Source: a virus. From it: a stretch of 20,303 nucleotides of DNA. The notes under the pieces were generated by a model. The model was not told where the DNA came from, searched no databases, and was given only the letters and a program-made list of their open reading frames with translations. Below are positions 12,383 through 20,303 of this stretch, in pieces; the first letter of the stretch is position 1; every line of letters starts with the position of its first letter. The position numbers were made by a program, and so were the translations under genes. Location: positions 1-20,303 of the IMG/VR virus record IMGVR_UViG_3300030107_003165; one strand, 5' to 3'.

Positions 12383-13126
12383 TTATTTTATTTTAAATTT
12401 AACCTTCCCGTCCTCTATGTACAAACCATTAGGTTTTCTTATCTCTTTACCTAGTAAATCATATATTCTATTATCTCCTTTAGAGTTTTCTAAAAACTCA
12501 GGTATATTAGACGTACAAGGAAGGCCCGTATCACAATCTAAATATTCTGTGTTAATTACCTCTACATACTCTATTATAGTATCTGTAGTAAAAAACTCTA
12601 TGTATTCTGTTTCTATTTCTACTATTGTGTCAAATACAAACACATCTACATACTCTATTACATCTATAAACATAGTATCTAATGCTCCTTCCATCCACAA
12701 CGTGTCTGTAACAAATATCTCTTCAAATATAGTTTCATATTCAATTTCTACTATAGTATCAAAAACTATTTGTGTAATATATTCTGTGTTATAAATAGTA
12801 TCTGTTTGGAAAATAGTTTCATATATATAAACAGGTACATCTACATATACAGTATCACAATCTGGTGGGGGCGGTATACAATCTAAAGGTAAAGTAGGAA
12901 CTACATCATCCCCCTCATCGCTGGCATCCACACAATCGACCCACCCATCGTTAATCCAAGATGTTTGAACACAGCCTAAAGGAGCGTATTGGGTCCAGTT
13001 TGCTGGATCATCTCCACAGTAAAACCCTTCTGCCTCAGCACATTGTAAACATAATTGTTGAAAATCGTATTGTGCGTTAGCAAACGAACTTATAAACGCA
13101 AATAGTATTATAATATATTTCTTCAT
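12383..13126 (-). CDS. Secreted LDLa-like/repeat-stalk protein with T9SS sorting-type C-terminus (247 aa)
   Basis: Four regions are visible. A signal peptide spans 1-19 (ending SSFANAQ). A Cys-rich module (26-71) ends in WINDGWVDCVDASDE (57-71), closely like the calcium cage of LDL-receptor class A repeats. An acidic Thr/Ile/Tyr-rich stalk (about 90-200) has many DTI/DTV steps, including VFDTIVEIE at both 121-129 and 164-172. The C-terminus (221-247) reads IYDLLGKEIRKPNGLYI, then DGKVKFKIK, matching the type A sorting domain used by the T9SS of Bacteroidota. The prediction is export by Sec and delivery to the host outer surface by the host T9SS, or incorporation in a fibre. It sits two bases after the beta-barrel gene. 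Confidence 0.8.
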   Translation of the reverse strand: MKKYIIILFAFISSFANAQYDFQQLCLQCAEAEGFYCGDDPANWTQYAPLGCVQTSWINDGWVDCVDASDEGDDVVPTLPLDCIPPPPDCDTVYVDVPVYIYETIFQTDTIYNTEYITQIVFDTIVEIEYETIFEEIFVTDTLWMEGALDTMFIDVIEYVDVFVFDTIVEIETEYIEFFTTDTIIEYVEVINTEYLDCDTGLPCTSNIPEFLENSKGDNRIYDLLGKEIRKPNGLYIEDGKVKFKIK

Positions 13127-13128
13127 AA

Positions 13129-14190
13129 TTAAAATATTAAATAGTTAAACCCAAACTTTACTTCGTAAATTTCTTTACCCCAGTACCTCATGTGAGTCCC
13201 CTCTACAAATAAACCAAGGTTTTTAGTTATTCTAGTACCAAACACTAAACCAGCATCCCACTCTATATTGTCCCCATCATACTCATAAGAATATTCATCT
13301 AATCCGTAATGATATGGCAAACAATTAAACCAACCATGAATCCATGTTGTTGGTGTGTACTTATAATAAGCTAATCCTACTACAGCACTAAGCTCTTTTT
13401 GTAAACCTAACTTATCTAATTCTTGCTCATTAAATCTAGCGACAGCATCACCAAACCACCAATTATAAAATTCATCATTTGATGTAGCAATCAATATAGA
13501 ATCACCGCTACTAACGTCATACCAGTTTTGATCTACATAAAAACCTTGTACCCACTGTTCTGAAGCGTAACCAAAATCTTCTGCTAAATCTTGAAATGTA
13601 GATTCTCCAGGTACCCAAAAATCTTCAATAGGGTTTATCCCGTATGCTGGGTGAACTCTAAATACACTACCAATAGTTAAATCCCAATTACCTTTACTCA
13701 ATCTAAATCTGTAATCTAAAGAAGTATATTTTAAATTTACTCTTTGGTTGTCCGTGTATTGTGCTTTCGCAACGAATTTATTTCCAAGGTATCTAAGCCA
13801 GAAATTTTGCTCAGTAAACTTATCACCCCTATTCCGTATAAAAGAATAATTAAAAAGATACTCCCAACCAGGAGCGTTACCAATAGTAACGTTGTCTGCA
13901 GTATTTCTTTCAGTACCATAATACCATGTTTGGCGTTTTGTTTCATAATCAAATCTTGCTATTTTTCTCAGGCCTATTGTTAAATTATAATCATAAGGAC
14001 TAACCCAAGTCACATCCTCATAACCTTTATCTACCGCTATATAGTCTTCTCTTTCTGTAAAAGGTGTACCAACCGTTACTGAAGTATAAAAAGTAGAATA
14101 TTTAAAAAAGTCTTCTATTTGTGCACAACATTTTTTTGGTGTAGCACACGATATTAGTAATACTAATAATAATAATATTAATTTTTTCAT
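13129..14190 (-). CDS. Predicted outer-membrane beta-barrel protein (353 aa)
   Basis: The N-terminus (MKKLILLLLVLLISCATPKK) is an export signal. LISC fits a lipobox (C15), while CCA|Q at 23/24 fits ordinary signal peptidase, so lipidation is undecided. The mature part is a run of amphipathic, aromatic-rich strands (YNLTIGLRKIARF, FWLRYLGNKFVAKAQY, WDLTIGSVFRV, LSAVVGLAYYKY, VFGTRITKNLGLFVEG). It ends in a strand closing with Phe (EVKFGFNYLIF), the usual outer-membrane-protein insertion signal. No enzyme motif is visible. It probably inserts in the host outer membrane late in infection, perhaps for lysis or superinfection exclusion. Similar barrels occur unannotated in environmental marine phages, as far as I recall. 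Confidence 0.7.
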   Translation of the reverse strand: MKKLILLLLVLLISCATPKKCCAQIEDFFKYSTFYTSVTVGTPFTEREDYIAVDKGYEDVTWVSPYDYNLTIGLRKIARFDYETKRQTWYYGTERNTADNVTIGNAPGWEYLFNYSFIRNRGDKFTEQNFWLRYLGNKFVAKAQYTDNQRVNLKYTSLDYRFRLSKGNWDLTIGSVFRVHPAYGINPIEDFWVPGESTFQDLAEDFGYASEQWVQGFYVDQNWYDVSSGDSILIATSNDEFYNWWFGDAVARFNEQELDKLGLQKELSAVVGLAYYKYTPTTWIHGWFNCLPYHYGLDEYSYEYDGDNIEWDAGLVFGTRITKNLGLFVEGTHMRYWGKEIYEVKFGFNYLIF

Positions 14191-14194
14191 TTTA

Positions 14195-14202
14195 CAAATA
14201 TA
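14195..14202 (-). promoter_or_regulatory. Possible -7 promoter element (TATATTTG) before the beta-barrel gene
   Basis: TATATTTG on the minus strand matches TAnnTTTG and ends five bases before the ATG region of the barrel gene, in a 48-base spacer. No TTG/TTTG is found 17-23 bases upstream, and initiation here would give an almost leaderless message. Kept as a weak candidate only. Confidence 0.25.
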
Positions 14203-14238
14203 GTTATTTTTTATTAGACACCCTTAATTATCAGAGGT

Positions 14239-17200
14239 TTATTGTTTTTCTTTCTTTACGTATTCTTCCATTAAATCGTTCCAGTAATTTTTAAAATCCT
14301 CGTTTTTACTATACTCTACACGAAGGGTGTTAATATCTTTCCAAAGCTGTTCGGGAAAACCCTCTCCTTTTAATTTATTATACTTTTCCCAATCGTGAAA
14401 AAGAAGATATGCAGCAGCCTCAGGTTCATTGTAAACCTCAAATGCGTTAACAATATCCTCTAACTGAGGGCTCATTACACCAATACCTAATTCCGCATCA
14501 ACCATTTTTTTAATCTGTTTCTTTATATAATCTTCTGTTTTTTCATTAAAGCCTTCGTCTGACAATCTATCTTCAGTAGTTATACCCATAGCCTCAATAA
14601 ACGTTCTTTTAGCCATATCAATAGCATCATCTCCTATAAAATTATATATCTCTCCCATTGAAAGTTTTAAAGATATCTTTTCTCCTATTTTGTTGTTCAC
14701 AAGGTACTTTTCCCCATCTATAGTTTTAAGCTCAAAACTATAAAAATCAAGTGCTTCATTAACCGATTTTTGTCTTATAGCTATTTGCTGATCTTTATTT
14801 TTAATTATCTCATCAGCATCTTTTTGTAATTGACTTTTCTTATCGTACTTAACAACCTCATAACTTATAAAATCATCCCCACCAACAGAGACACCTAAAT
14901 CATGAAGATACCTAGAAAACCAATTATCAAACTCTTTTTGTTCTTCTACACTTAAACCTTCTTTTATTTTATATGTAGCATCAAATACTTGGTAAATAAA
15001 ATTATCATCTAAATTAGTAAATATAGATCCTAACATTTCTTTTGTTCTTGTAACATCCCAACCAGTAAGATACTTGCTTATATCTCTTAAAAAAACATCT
15101 TTTTTCTCACTAAGTTTTTCAACCTGCAAGTGGCCATCTATAATCCTATCATCCCTTCTTATATTTCTATTTTTAAAAGCGTCATAATTAGCAAAGTATT
15201 TTAACGCTAAATTTAAAGTAGGGTATGACGATACCATATCCTCGAAGCTACCAAGCCCTGCGGGCATCATGTTTTTAAACCTTCTTAAATATTCTCCTTG
15301 ATCAAAATAAGACTCAGGAACAAATGGTGCATATTCCCATAAAGAATTTGAAACCCCTCTCCCTAATCTTTTACCTGTTATATTTTCGTAAGCATAATCT
15401 TCAAAAATTGTACTAGGAAAACTTACAAACTCAGGCTTACGTATTTTTATATACTGAGGGCTTCCATCGTCATTGTAATATCCAGTTAAATAAACCCAAT
15501 ATTTATCTAAAACATGATCTGGTATTCGATCATAATCATACTTTTTATTTTCTTGTAACAATATTCTTAATCTTTTTTCCTCTTCTTTATCCCCCCTTTC
15601 AACAGCCTGTTCTATTAATTTTTCTAATTCCTCCTCATCTTGCTCTCCCTCATATTGATATCTAGATAAATTCCAGGCCATTAATCCAGCTCCTAAACCA
15701 ATAGATATTTGAATTATATCTGACGCAAATAAGAAAGGGTGTTTTGATGCATGTTTAGCAGGTGTATAAACACTTTGCCAACTCGCATTAAGATAGGGAA
15801 ATCCCATATGATCTAGAGCTTTTATAGCAGTACCACCTTTATTAAAGTTTACAGTATTAGTAGAGTTACTAACAGCCCTTTTCTTTATTGCTAAAAGATC
15901 AGCCCCTGTTGGTTCCTTACCTCCATTTTCTTTTTTCCAATTATTTGTGTGTCTAATTAAATTTCTTTTATAATTAGCTAAACGTCCCATTTTCTCAGAA
16001 AATTGATTAAGGTACCCTAAAAATCTTTTAGTAGCCTCCCATGACCCTCTGTCTACAGGATTTGAAAACGGTTTATCTATTCCCTCTATTTGACCTAAAG
16101 ACTCCTCTCTTAAAGCTTGTTGTATAGCATCGTATTCTGATATGTTTGGGTCATTATTCATTATCTCAACTATTCTTTTAGATACTACATCTTTAGTTTC
16201 TTGAAGAAGATCTCCGTAACCACCCCTTCTAGAGTAAGCATAATAATAATCCATGCTACCACCTAGTTCGGCAAACTCTTTCCATAAAGGACCATCAAAT
16301 GCGGCTTGCTTTGCTACACTCATCCAATCAAAAGCAGCTAATCCTAATTTAGCATAAGTAAAATATTTTGTTATAGGATTTCCATGATAAGTTTTTGTAG
16401 CTAAAACTTGTTGGGCAAAATCTAAAGGCATGTTTGCCATAAAAAATGAAGGATTACCAAAACCAGTAGCACCCGTTTTTATCCCAATAGAAAACATCCT
16501 AGGTAAAATTAAATCTCTAGCCGCCTGAACTACAGGTCTATTGTAATTACTTTTAGGCCCCGTGTTAAAACTTTTGTAAGAAGATTTTAAAACAGCAAAC
16601 TTAATTTTTTTACCACCTTCTAAATAACTTACTTCAACATAATTCTCTGTATCTATAGGAGATTCTGGGGTAATTGTGTAACCAATAACATCCCTAACCT
16701 TAACAGTTTTACCATTTATTATTCCAAATAAATTTGATAAATTTTTAGTTTTTATAGGATCTTTTCCAGATTCAACTTCTTCCATTAATTTTATAAAATC
16801 AGCTAGTTTTTTTCTAGATTGATTTTCAAACCTAATCTTATAAGAGGCTGCTATACGCATTTGCATTAACCGTACTGGATCCATTAATAAAATCTCATCA
16901 CTACCGTGCTTTAATTTTTTAATAGGGCCGTCTAAATTATCTATCATAGGGGAGTCAGACTTTCTTGTTCTATGAACATTGGTTTCTGCAAACAGAAGGT
17001 GATCTAAAAATTTTCTAGGGTTATAATTTATGTCTTTTAATTCCGCATAAAGATCAGGATCAATAAGTCCGTTATCAAACTCTGTTTTTAGTATTTTCTT
17101 ATATTCCTCAAATATTTGATCACTCTTTCTTTTTTTAAGTTCCCACTCTGGGTCACTTTTTGATTTCACCTCAATAATCTTTTCAGCCCATTCTTTACTT

Positions 17201-20200
17201 AAACCGTGGCTTGTTTCATTATCAACATTAACTCCTGGAATCTTAGGGTGTTTTCTTCTATGAAATTTTTCCCCATCATAATTAAAACCAGAAGGCACAT
17301 CAACGGTTTCTCCATTAGAATCTTTAGCAACTAATTTATACTGACCATTTTCTACCACATATGACATTTTATCCCCAACTCCCATTTTTTCTATTAACTT
17401 ATCTAACTCTTTTTCTAAAGATTTAATTTGTTTTTTATCGGTAGTTTTATTAAGCTCTACTATTATAGCATCAGCAACTGATTTGTTTTGATCTGATAAT
17501 TGATCAAGTTGAATAACTCTATATAATGTGTTTATAAAACCAATATCTTTTATTTGGGGTTTAGTTAAAGCTTTTCCTGTTTTAGTAAAAAGACCACCAA
17601 CATAACCATATTTATGTATAGGATATACTCTATTCTTCTCATCTCTCCATAAACGGTTTTCAACACCTTTAGCGTATTCTTTAGCTGCACCTGGTGATTG
17701 TAATTCTAAACCCATCTCCACTAAAATCATCATGTCACTTTCTTTAAGGTTGTATTGTTTAGCTATATTTCTTATCCTTTTTCTAAGAACATATTTAGAC
17801 TCAACCGTTCCTACCATAAATTTTTCTGGAGATTTTTTTATAAACTCTAATAACCTAGCGAATCCATTTTTTCTGTTTCCAGAAATCTCAGAATCATGCT
17901 TATCTTTTATAGCCTTTTCTATATCTAAAATCTCTTGTTCTGTGTATTCTCTATCAGGACCCCTGTTTTGTGATTTAGGTTTTATTTTTTTAGGTTCTTT
18001 TAAAACATCTTCATTAATACTTTCTTTATGAGAGTCTTCTTTAGATATTTCTAAACTACCATCTGAATTAACTGGTATTCCAAAGTCTGAAAAACCTTCT
18101 GGATTTAATATATCATCTACATGATTTTGGAAATGAGCTCTTATTTTTTCTTCTACAGATTTATCAAAAACCTCCCCTTTTTTTGAGTTAGCTTTAATGT
18201 AATTTATACCAGCATCTATGGAGACTAAAACATTATTAGTGGCCCTAAGAGTTTTCTCCATTACATATAACCCAGCCTTAACGATTGGTGTTATCATAAA
18301 CGGATCATTATATAATCTTTTTCCTAGATCCTCTCGTAATTTTTTAAGTTGTTTAGCAAAGTCTAGTAAGATTTGAAATCTTTGAAGGCCTCTCTCATCA
18401 TGTGCATCTCCTGATTGTTTATTAATGATATCCTTGGAACTGTCCCCATAGTCAGCCGCTTTTTGTTTTCTGGCAAGTTCTGTGCCGATGTCAGTCTTAA
18501 ACGACTTTTCTTCTGATTTAATTGTTTCGTATTCGCCATTTGTAAAAATTTTAGTGTTAACATGTCCTTTCTCTATGGTGTTAAAAATACCTTCACCAAA
18601 GGTAGCTTTAATTTCTGCCAAAGCCGAGGCAGTGTTGTTTAAATGTTTTTCTTCAAACTCTTTTACATTATCTATAGTTAATCCATCTTCCATTAAAAAT
18701 TCAGGTATAAACTGGAATGATAATCCTATAGTTTGACCCTCTTGGTTTTTATGAATAGTAAACCCATCTATTTCATTGTTACGAAGTGCGTCTGAAATTT
18801 GTTGTAACTCAGTTTCATTAACTGGGCTATTAAACTCTATTCTAGTAAAAGGTCTTGCGTTTGGATGAGAAGAATCTGTTGTTACAGAAACAAAAACTTC
18901 ATTTTGATTATTATCAGACCCTATTTTTATAACTTGATTCACAACCCCTGAAATATCTGCGTCTTTATCAAAAACAATTTCAGCGTCTATATTTGGCTCA
19001 GCCTGACCCATATACATACCCTCTGATACAGAGGCTTTACCCGCTAAAGGATTTATTTCTAATATAGCTTCATTAAGATCGTTTATGGCTTGATCCATCC
19101 TAACCTCTCCATTAAGCTTATCGACCATCATAGCTTCTATTTCCATTTCAGGTAATCCCTTAGCTTGAGCCTCGGCAACAGCATCTGCTATTAAGTTATT
19201 CATTCTAGTTTGTTGTTGTTCAGTTACATTACCAATATAAGCCGTAGCTCCAATCATTAATCTTTCTGTAGACTTAGATGCAATAACTTGCTCTTCCATT
19301 GTAGATTTTTCAAAACCAGATTTATTAGAGTTCCATTTATTATTAAACCACGTATCTTTTTCTATAAACCACATAGCAGCTTGTAAATCATCTGCGTTCT
19401 CTAATCCTAATTTTTCAGCAGCTTTTTGATATACACTTTGAGCAAATGCAAAATCTTTAGCATTAACCCCATTTTCCTGTGAAGGACTAAATCTCCAAGG
19501 AGTACCTGAGTCCTGGTACAACAATCTTCTAAGATTTCTGCCCGCCCAAACATCTATAGTAGCTCTTTTATTTCTTCCAGAAAGATTTTCTGTAAATTGT
19601 TTAGTTTTAGGTCCTGGTTGCATATTCATCCAATGACCATATAAAACCCTAGTAATAGCACCCGTAGTTCCTGTTATGCCAAACATCATTCCATTTCTTT
19701 TTCGTATTCCAGAATTTTCAGAAGCTTGTTTAATTTGACTTATAAATATATCTTTTGTTTTTACTAAAGCTGGGTTTCCAAAGACACCTGACTCAAATTT
19801 TTCTATTATATTTTGGACATCTGTATTATAAGATTCTAAAGCTTGATCAAAATAACCCTGACTATACATCTCTATAGCCTCTGTAGCTTTCTGCCAATTA
19901 GCCTCTGGTGTTGATCTTGGAGATGTTACTCCTAGTAATTCAATAAAAGTATTAGAATTTGATCCAAACTTTTTTTGTATAAGATCTTTTGTTTTACTAT
20001 ACCAACCAAAACTCTCCTCAGAAATACCTTTGTTTTGATTAAATTCCTGAACCATTCTATCTGAAGAAACATTAATCTTCTGCTCCTCACTCATTCCTTT
20101 TAATACTGGGCTTTCGCTAAAGTCATAATTATATGTTTTAAAAAGAACCTCTCCCTTTGTATTTATAACCACCTTACCATCACCGTCAATCACTATCTCC

Positions 20201-20303
20201 AATGGAACTAAAGTTGGGTCTGTTCTACTAATATTTACTTTTTCTATAGCAGAATCTATTAATTTTAATTCAGAATTACTATAATCTTCCCTTGAAATAA
20301 TAG
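14239..20303 (-). CDS. Giant polyvalent/internal virion-type protein, 5' end outside window (at least 2020 aa)
   Basis: The frame is open to the right edge. A TTG at 20202 could be read as a start, but 33 more residues continue upstream without a stop, so the true N-terminus lies outside. Residue numbers here count from that TTG. About 90-105: GVTSPRSTPEANWQKA. About 170-290: a conserved phage domain with GPKTKQFTENLSGRNKRATI and DLQAAMWFIEKDTW. About 990-1450: long helical segments with YNPRKFLDHLLF, TGATGFGNPSFFMANMP and VNFNKGGTAIKALDHMGFPY, resembling the LPD38-type end domain of phage polyvalent proteins. About 1495: one hydrophobic helix (IIQISIGLGAGLMAWNL). Such proteins are carried in the particle and enter the cell with the DNA. 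No protease, polymerase or toxin centre could be recognised. Confidence 0.7.
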   Translation of the reverse strand, partial: IISREDYSNSELKLIDSAIEKVNISRTDPTLVPLEIVIDGDGKVVINTKGEVLFKTYNYDFSESPVLKGMSEEQKINVSSDRMVQEFNQNKGISEESFGWYSKTKDLIQKKFGSNSNTFIELLGVTSPRSTPEANWQKATEAIEMYSQGYFDQALESYNTDVQNIIEKFESGVFGNPALVKTKDIFISQIKQASENSGIRKRNGMMFGITGTTGAITRVLYGHWMNMQPGPKTKQFTENLSGRNKRATIDVWAGRNLRRLLYQDSGTPWRFSPSQENGVNAKDFAFAQSVYQKAAEKLGLENADDLQAAMWFIEKDTWFNNKWNSNKSGFEKSTMEEQVIASKSTERLMIGATAYIGNVTEQQQTRMNNLIADAVAEAQAKGLPEMEIEAMMVDKLNGEVRMDQAINDLNEAILEINPLAGKASVSEGMYMGQAEPNIDAEIVFDKDADISGVVNQVIKIGSDNNQNEVFVSVTTDSSHPNARPFTRIEFNSPVNETELQQISDALRNNEIDGFTIHKNQEGQTIGLSFQFIPEFLMEDGLTIDNVKEFEEKHLNNTASALAEIKATFGEGIFNTIEKGHVNTKIFTNGEYETIKSEEKSFKTDIGTELARKQKAADYGDSSKDIINKQSGDAHDERGLQRFQILLDFAKQLKKLREDLGKRLYNDPFMITPIVKAGLYVMEKTLRATNNVLVSIDAGINYIKANSKKGEVFDKSVEEKIRAHFQNHVDDILNPEGFSDFGIPVNSDGSLEISKEDSHKESINEDVLKEPKKIKPKSQNRGPDREYTEQEILDIEKAIKDKHDSEISGNRKNGFARLLEFIKKSPEKFMVGTVESKYVLRKRIRNIAKQYNLKESDMMILVEMGLELQSPGAAKEYAKGVENRLWRDEKNRVYPIHKYGYVGGLFTKTGKALTKPQIKDIGFINTLYRVIQLDQLSDQNKSVADAIIVELNKTTDKKQIKSLEKELDKLIEKMGVGDKMSYVVENGQYKLVAKDSNGETVDVPSGFNYDGEKFHRRKHPKIPGVNVDNETSHGLSKEWAEKIIEVKSKSDPEWELKKRKSDQIFEEYKKILKTEFDNGLIDPDLYAELKDINYNPRKFLDHLLFAETNVHRTRKSDSPMIDNLDGPIKKLKHGSDEILLMDPVRLMQMRIAASYKIRFENQSRKKLADFIKLMEEVESGKDPIKTKNLSNLFGIINGKTVKVRDVIGYTITPESPIDTENYVEVSYLEGGKKIKFAVLKSSYKSFNTGPKSNYNRPVVQAARDLILPRMFSIGIKTGATGFGNPSFFMANMPLDFAQQVLATKTYHGNPITKYFTYAKLGLAAFDWMSVAKQAAFDGPLWKEFAELGGSMDYYYAYSRRGGYGDLLQETKDVVSKRIVEIMNNDPNISEYDAIQQALREESLGQIEGIDKPFSNPVDRGSWEATKRFLGYLNQFSEKMGRLANYKRNLIRHTNNWKKENGGKEPTGADLLAIKKRAVSNSTNTVNFNKGGTAIKALDHMGFPYLNASWQSVYTPAKHASKHPFLFASDIIQISIGLGAGLMAWNLSRYQYEGEQDEEELEKLIEQAVERGDKEEEKRLRILLQENKKYDYDRIPDHVLDKYWVYLTGYYNDDGSPQYIKIRKPEFVSFPSTIFEDYAYENITGKRLGRGVSNSLWEYAPFVPESYFDQGEYLRRFKNMMPAGLGSFEDMVSSYPTLNLALKYFANYDAFKNRNIRRDDRIIDGHLQVEKLSEKKDVFLRDISKYLTGWDVTRTKEMLGSIFTNLDDNFIYQVFDATYKIKEGLSVEEQKEFDNWFSRYLHDLGVSVGGDDFISYEVVKYDKKSQLQKDADEIIKNKDQQIAIRQKSVNEALDFYSFELKTIDGEKYLVNNKIGEKISLKLSMGEIYNFIGDDAIDMAKRTFIEAMGITTEDRLSDEGFNEKTEDYIKKQIKKMVDAELGIGVMSPQLEDIVNAFEVYNEPEAAAYLLFHDWEKYNKLKGEGFPEQLWKDINTLRVEYSKNEDFKNYWNDLMEEYVKKEKQ

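Noticed and set aside
12363-12794. Plus-strand ORF of 143 codons opposite the repeat-stalk protein
   Set aside because: It is the antisense shadow of the repetitive Thr/Ile/Asp-rich stalk; low-complexity Ser/Ile/Val composition, no leader, and against the direction of all neighbouring genes.
12520-12850. Short repeats (tagtatc/ctatag-like) resembling a CRISPR array
   Set aside because: Units are degenerate, unevenly spaced and all in one reading frame; they encode the DTI/DTV steps of the stalk, not repeats with unique spacers.
17732-18031. Plus-strand ORF of 99 codons within the giant gene (and similar ones at 18482-18736 and 13744-13983)
   Set aside because: All lie wholly opposite a well-supported long frame, have Ser/Leu/Ile-rich compositions typical of antisense of Glu/Lys/Asp codons, and lack A-rich starts.
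14239-20202. Taking the TTG at 20202 as the true start of the giant protein
   Set aside because: The frame stays open for 33 more codons to the window edge and no translation leader precedes the TTG, so a start outside the window is more likely.

Overview
The window is AT-rich and almost wholly coding. It looks like part of a tailed bacteriophage genome, probably of a (marine) Bacteroidota/Flavobacteriia host. The phage call rests on the recombination, replication, nuclease, holin, virion and lysis-type genes packed with tiny spacers or overlaps. The host inference rests on three things: A-rich (TAAAA-like) leaders in place of strong Shine-Dalgarno sites, a promoter of the form TTG-N20-TAnnTTTG, and exported proteins with Flavobacteria-like signal peptides (cut before Gln) plus a C-terminus resembling a type IX secretion (T9SS) sorting domain. 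No particular phage genus can be named.

Plus strand, 1-8553 (early/middle). A run of small unknown ORFs (1-1875) is followed by a recombination pair: an ERF-like annealing protein and a RecE/ExoVIII-type exonuclease. Next come a small HTH protein, a stand-alone DnaA domain IV protein and a mini SSB-like protein. A 207-bp gap (4163-4369) holds two long, branched dyads and two near-DnaA boxes. After it lie a helicase-loader-like protein and a T7 gp4-like primase-helicase joined by TAATG junctions, a possible decayed nuclease, a secreted small protein, a PD-(D/E)XK endonuclease, a GTA-type holin and a coiled-coil protein.

The two blocks converge at 8554-8678, where a hairpin with a U-tract terminates the minus-strand transcript.

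Minus strand, 20303-8679 (late; read right to left). A giant polyvalent/internal virion-type protein of at least 2020 residues runs off the right edge. Then follow a cluster of envelope-directed proteins: a predicted outer-membrane beta-barrel and a secreted LDLa-like/repeat/T9SS-CTD protein, an SNase, a second holin-like protein, a TM plus coiled-coil protein, and a secreted thioredoxin-fold protein without its CxxC. A Cys-rich microprotein, a lysozyme-like protein, a tandem pair of virion-type paralogues behind their own promoter, and a DUF5675 L,D-transpeptidase-like protein complete the block.

The left block would recombine and replicate DNA, and the right block would make virion parts and rework or breach the host envelope. 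The most unusual parts are the envelope cluster at 10948-14190 and the structured, origin-like gap at 4163-4369.
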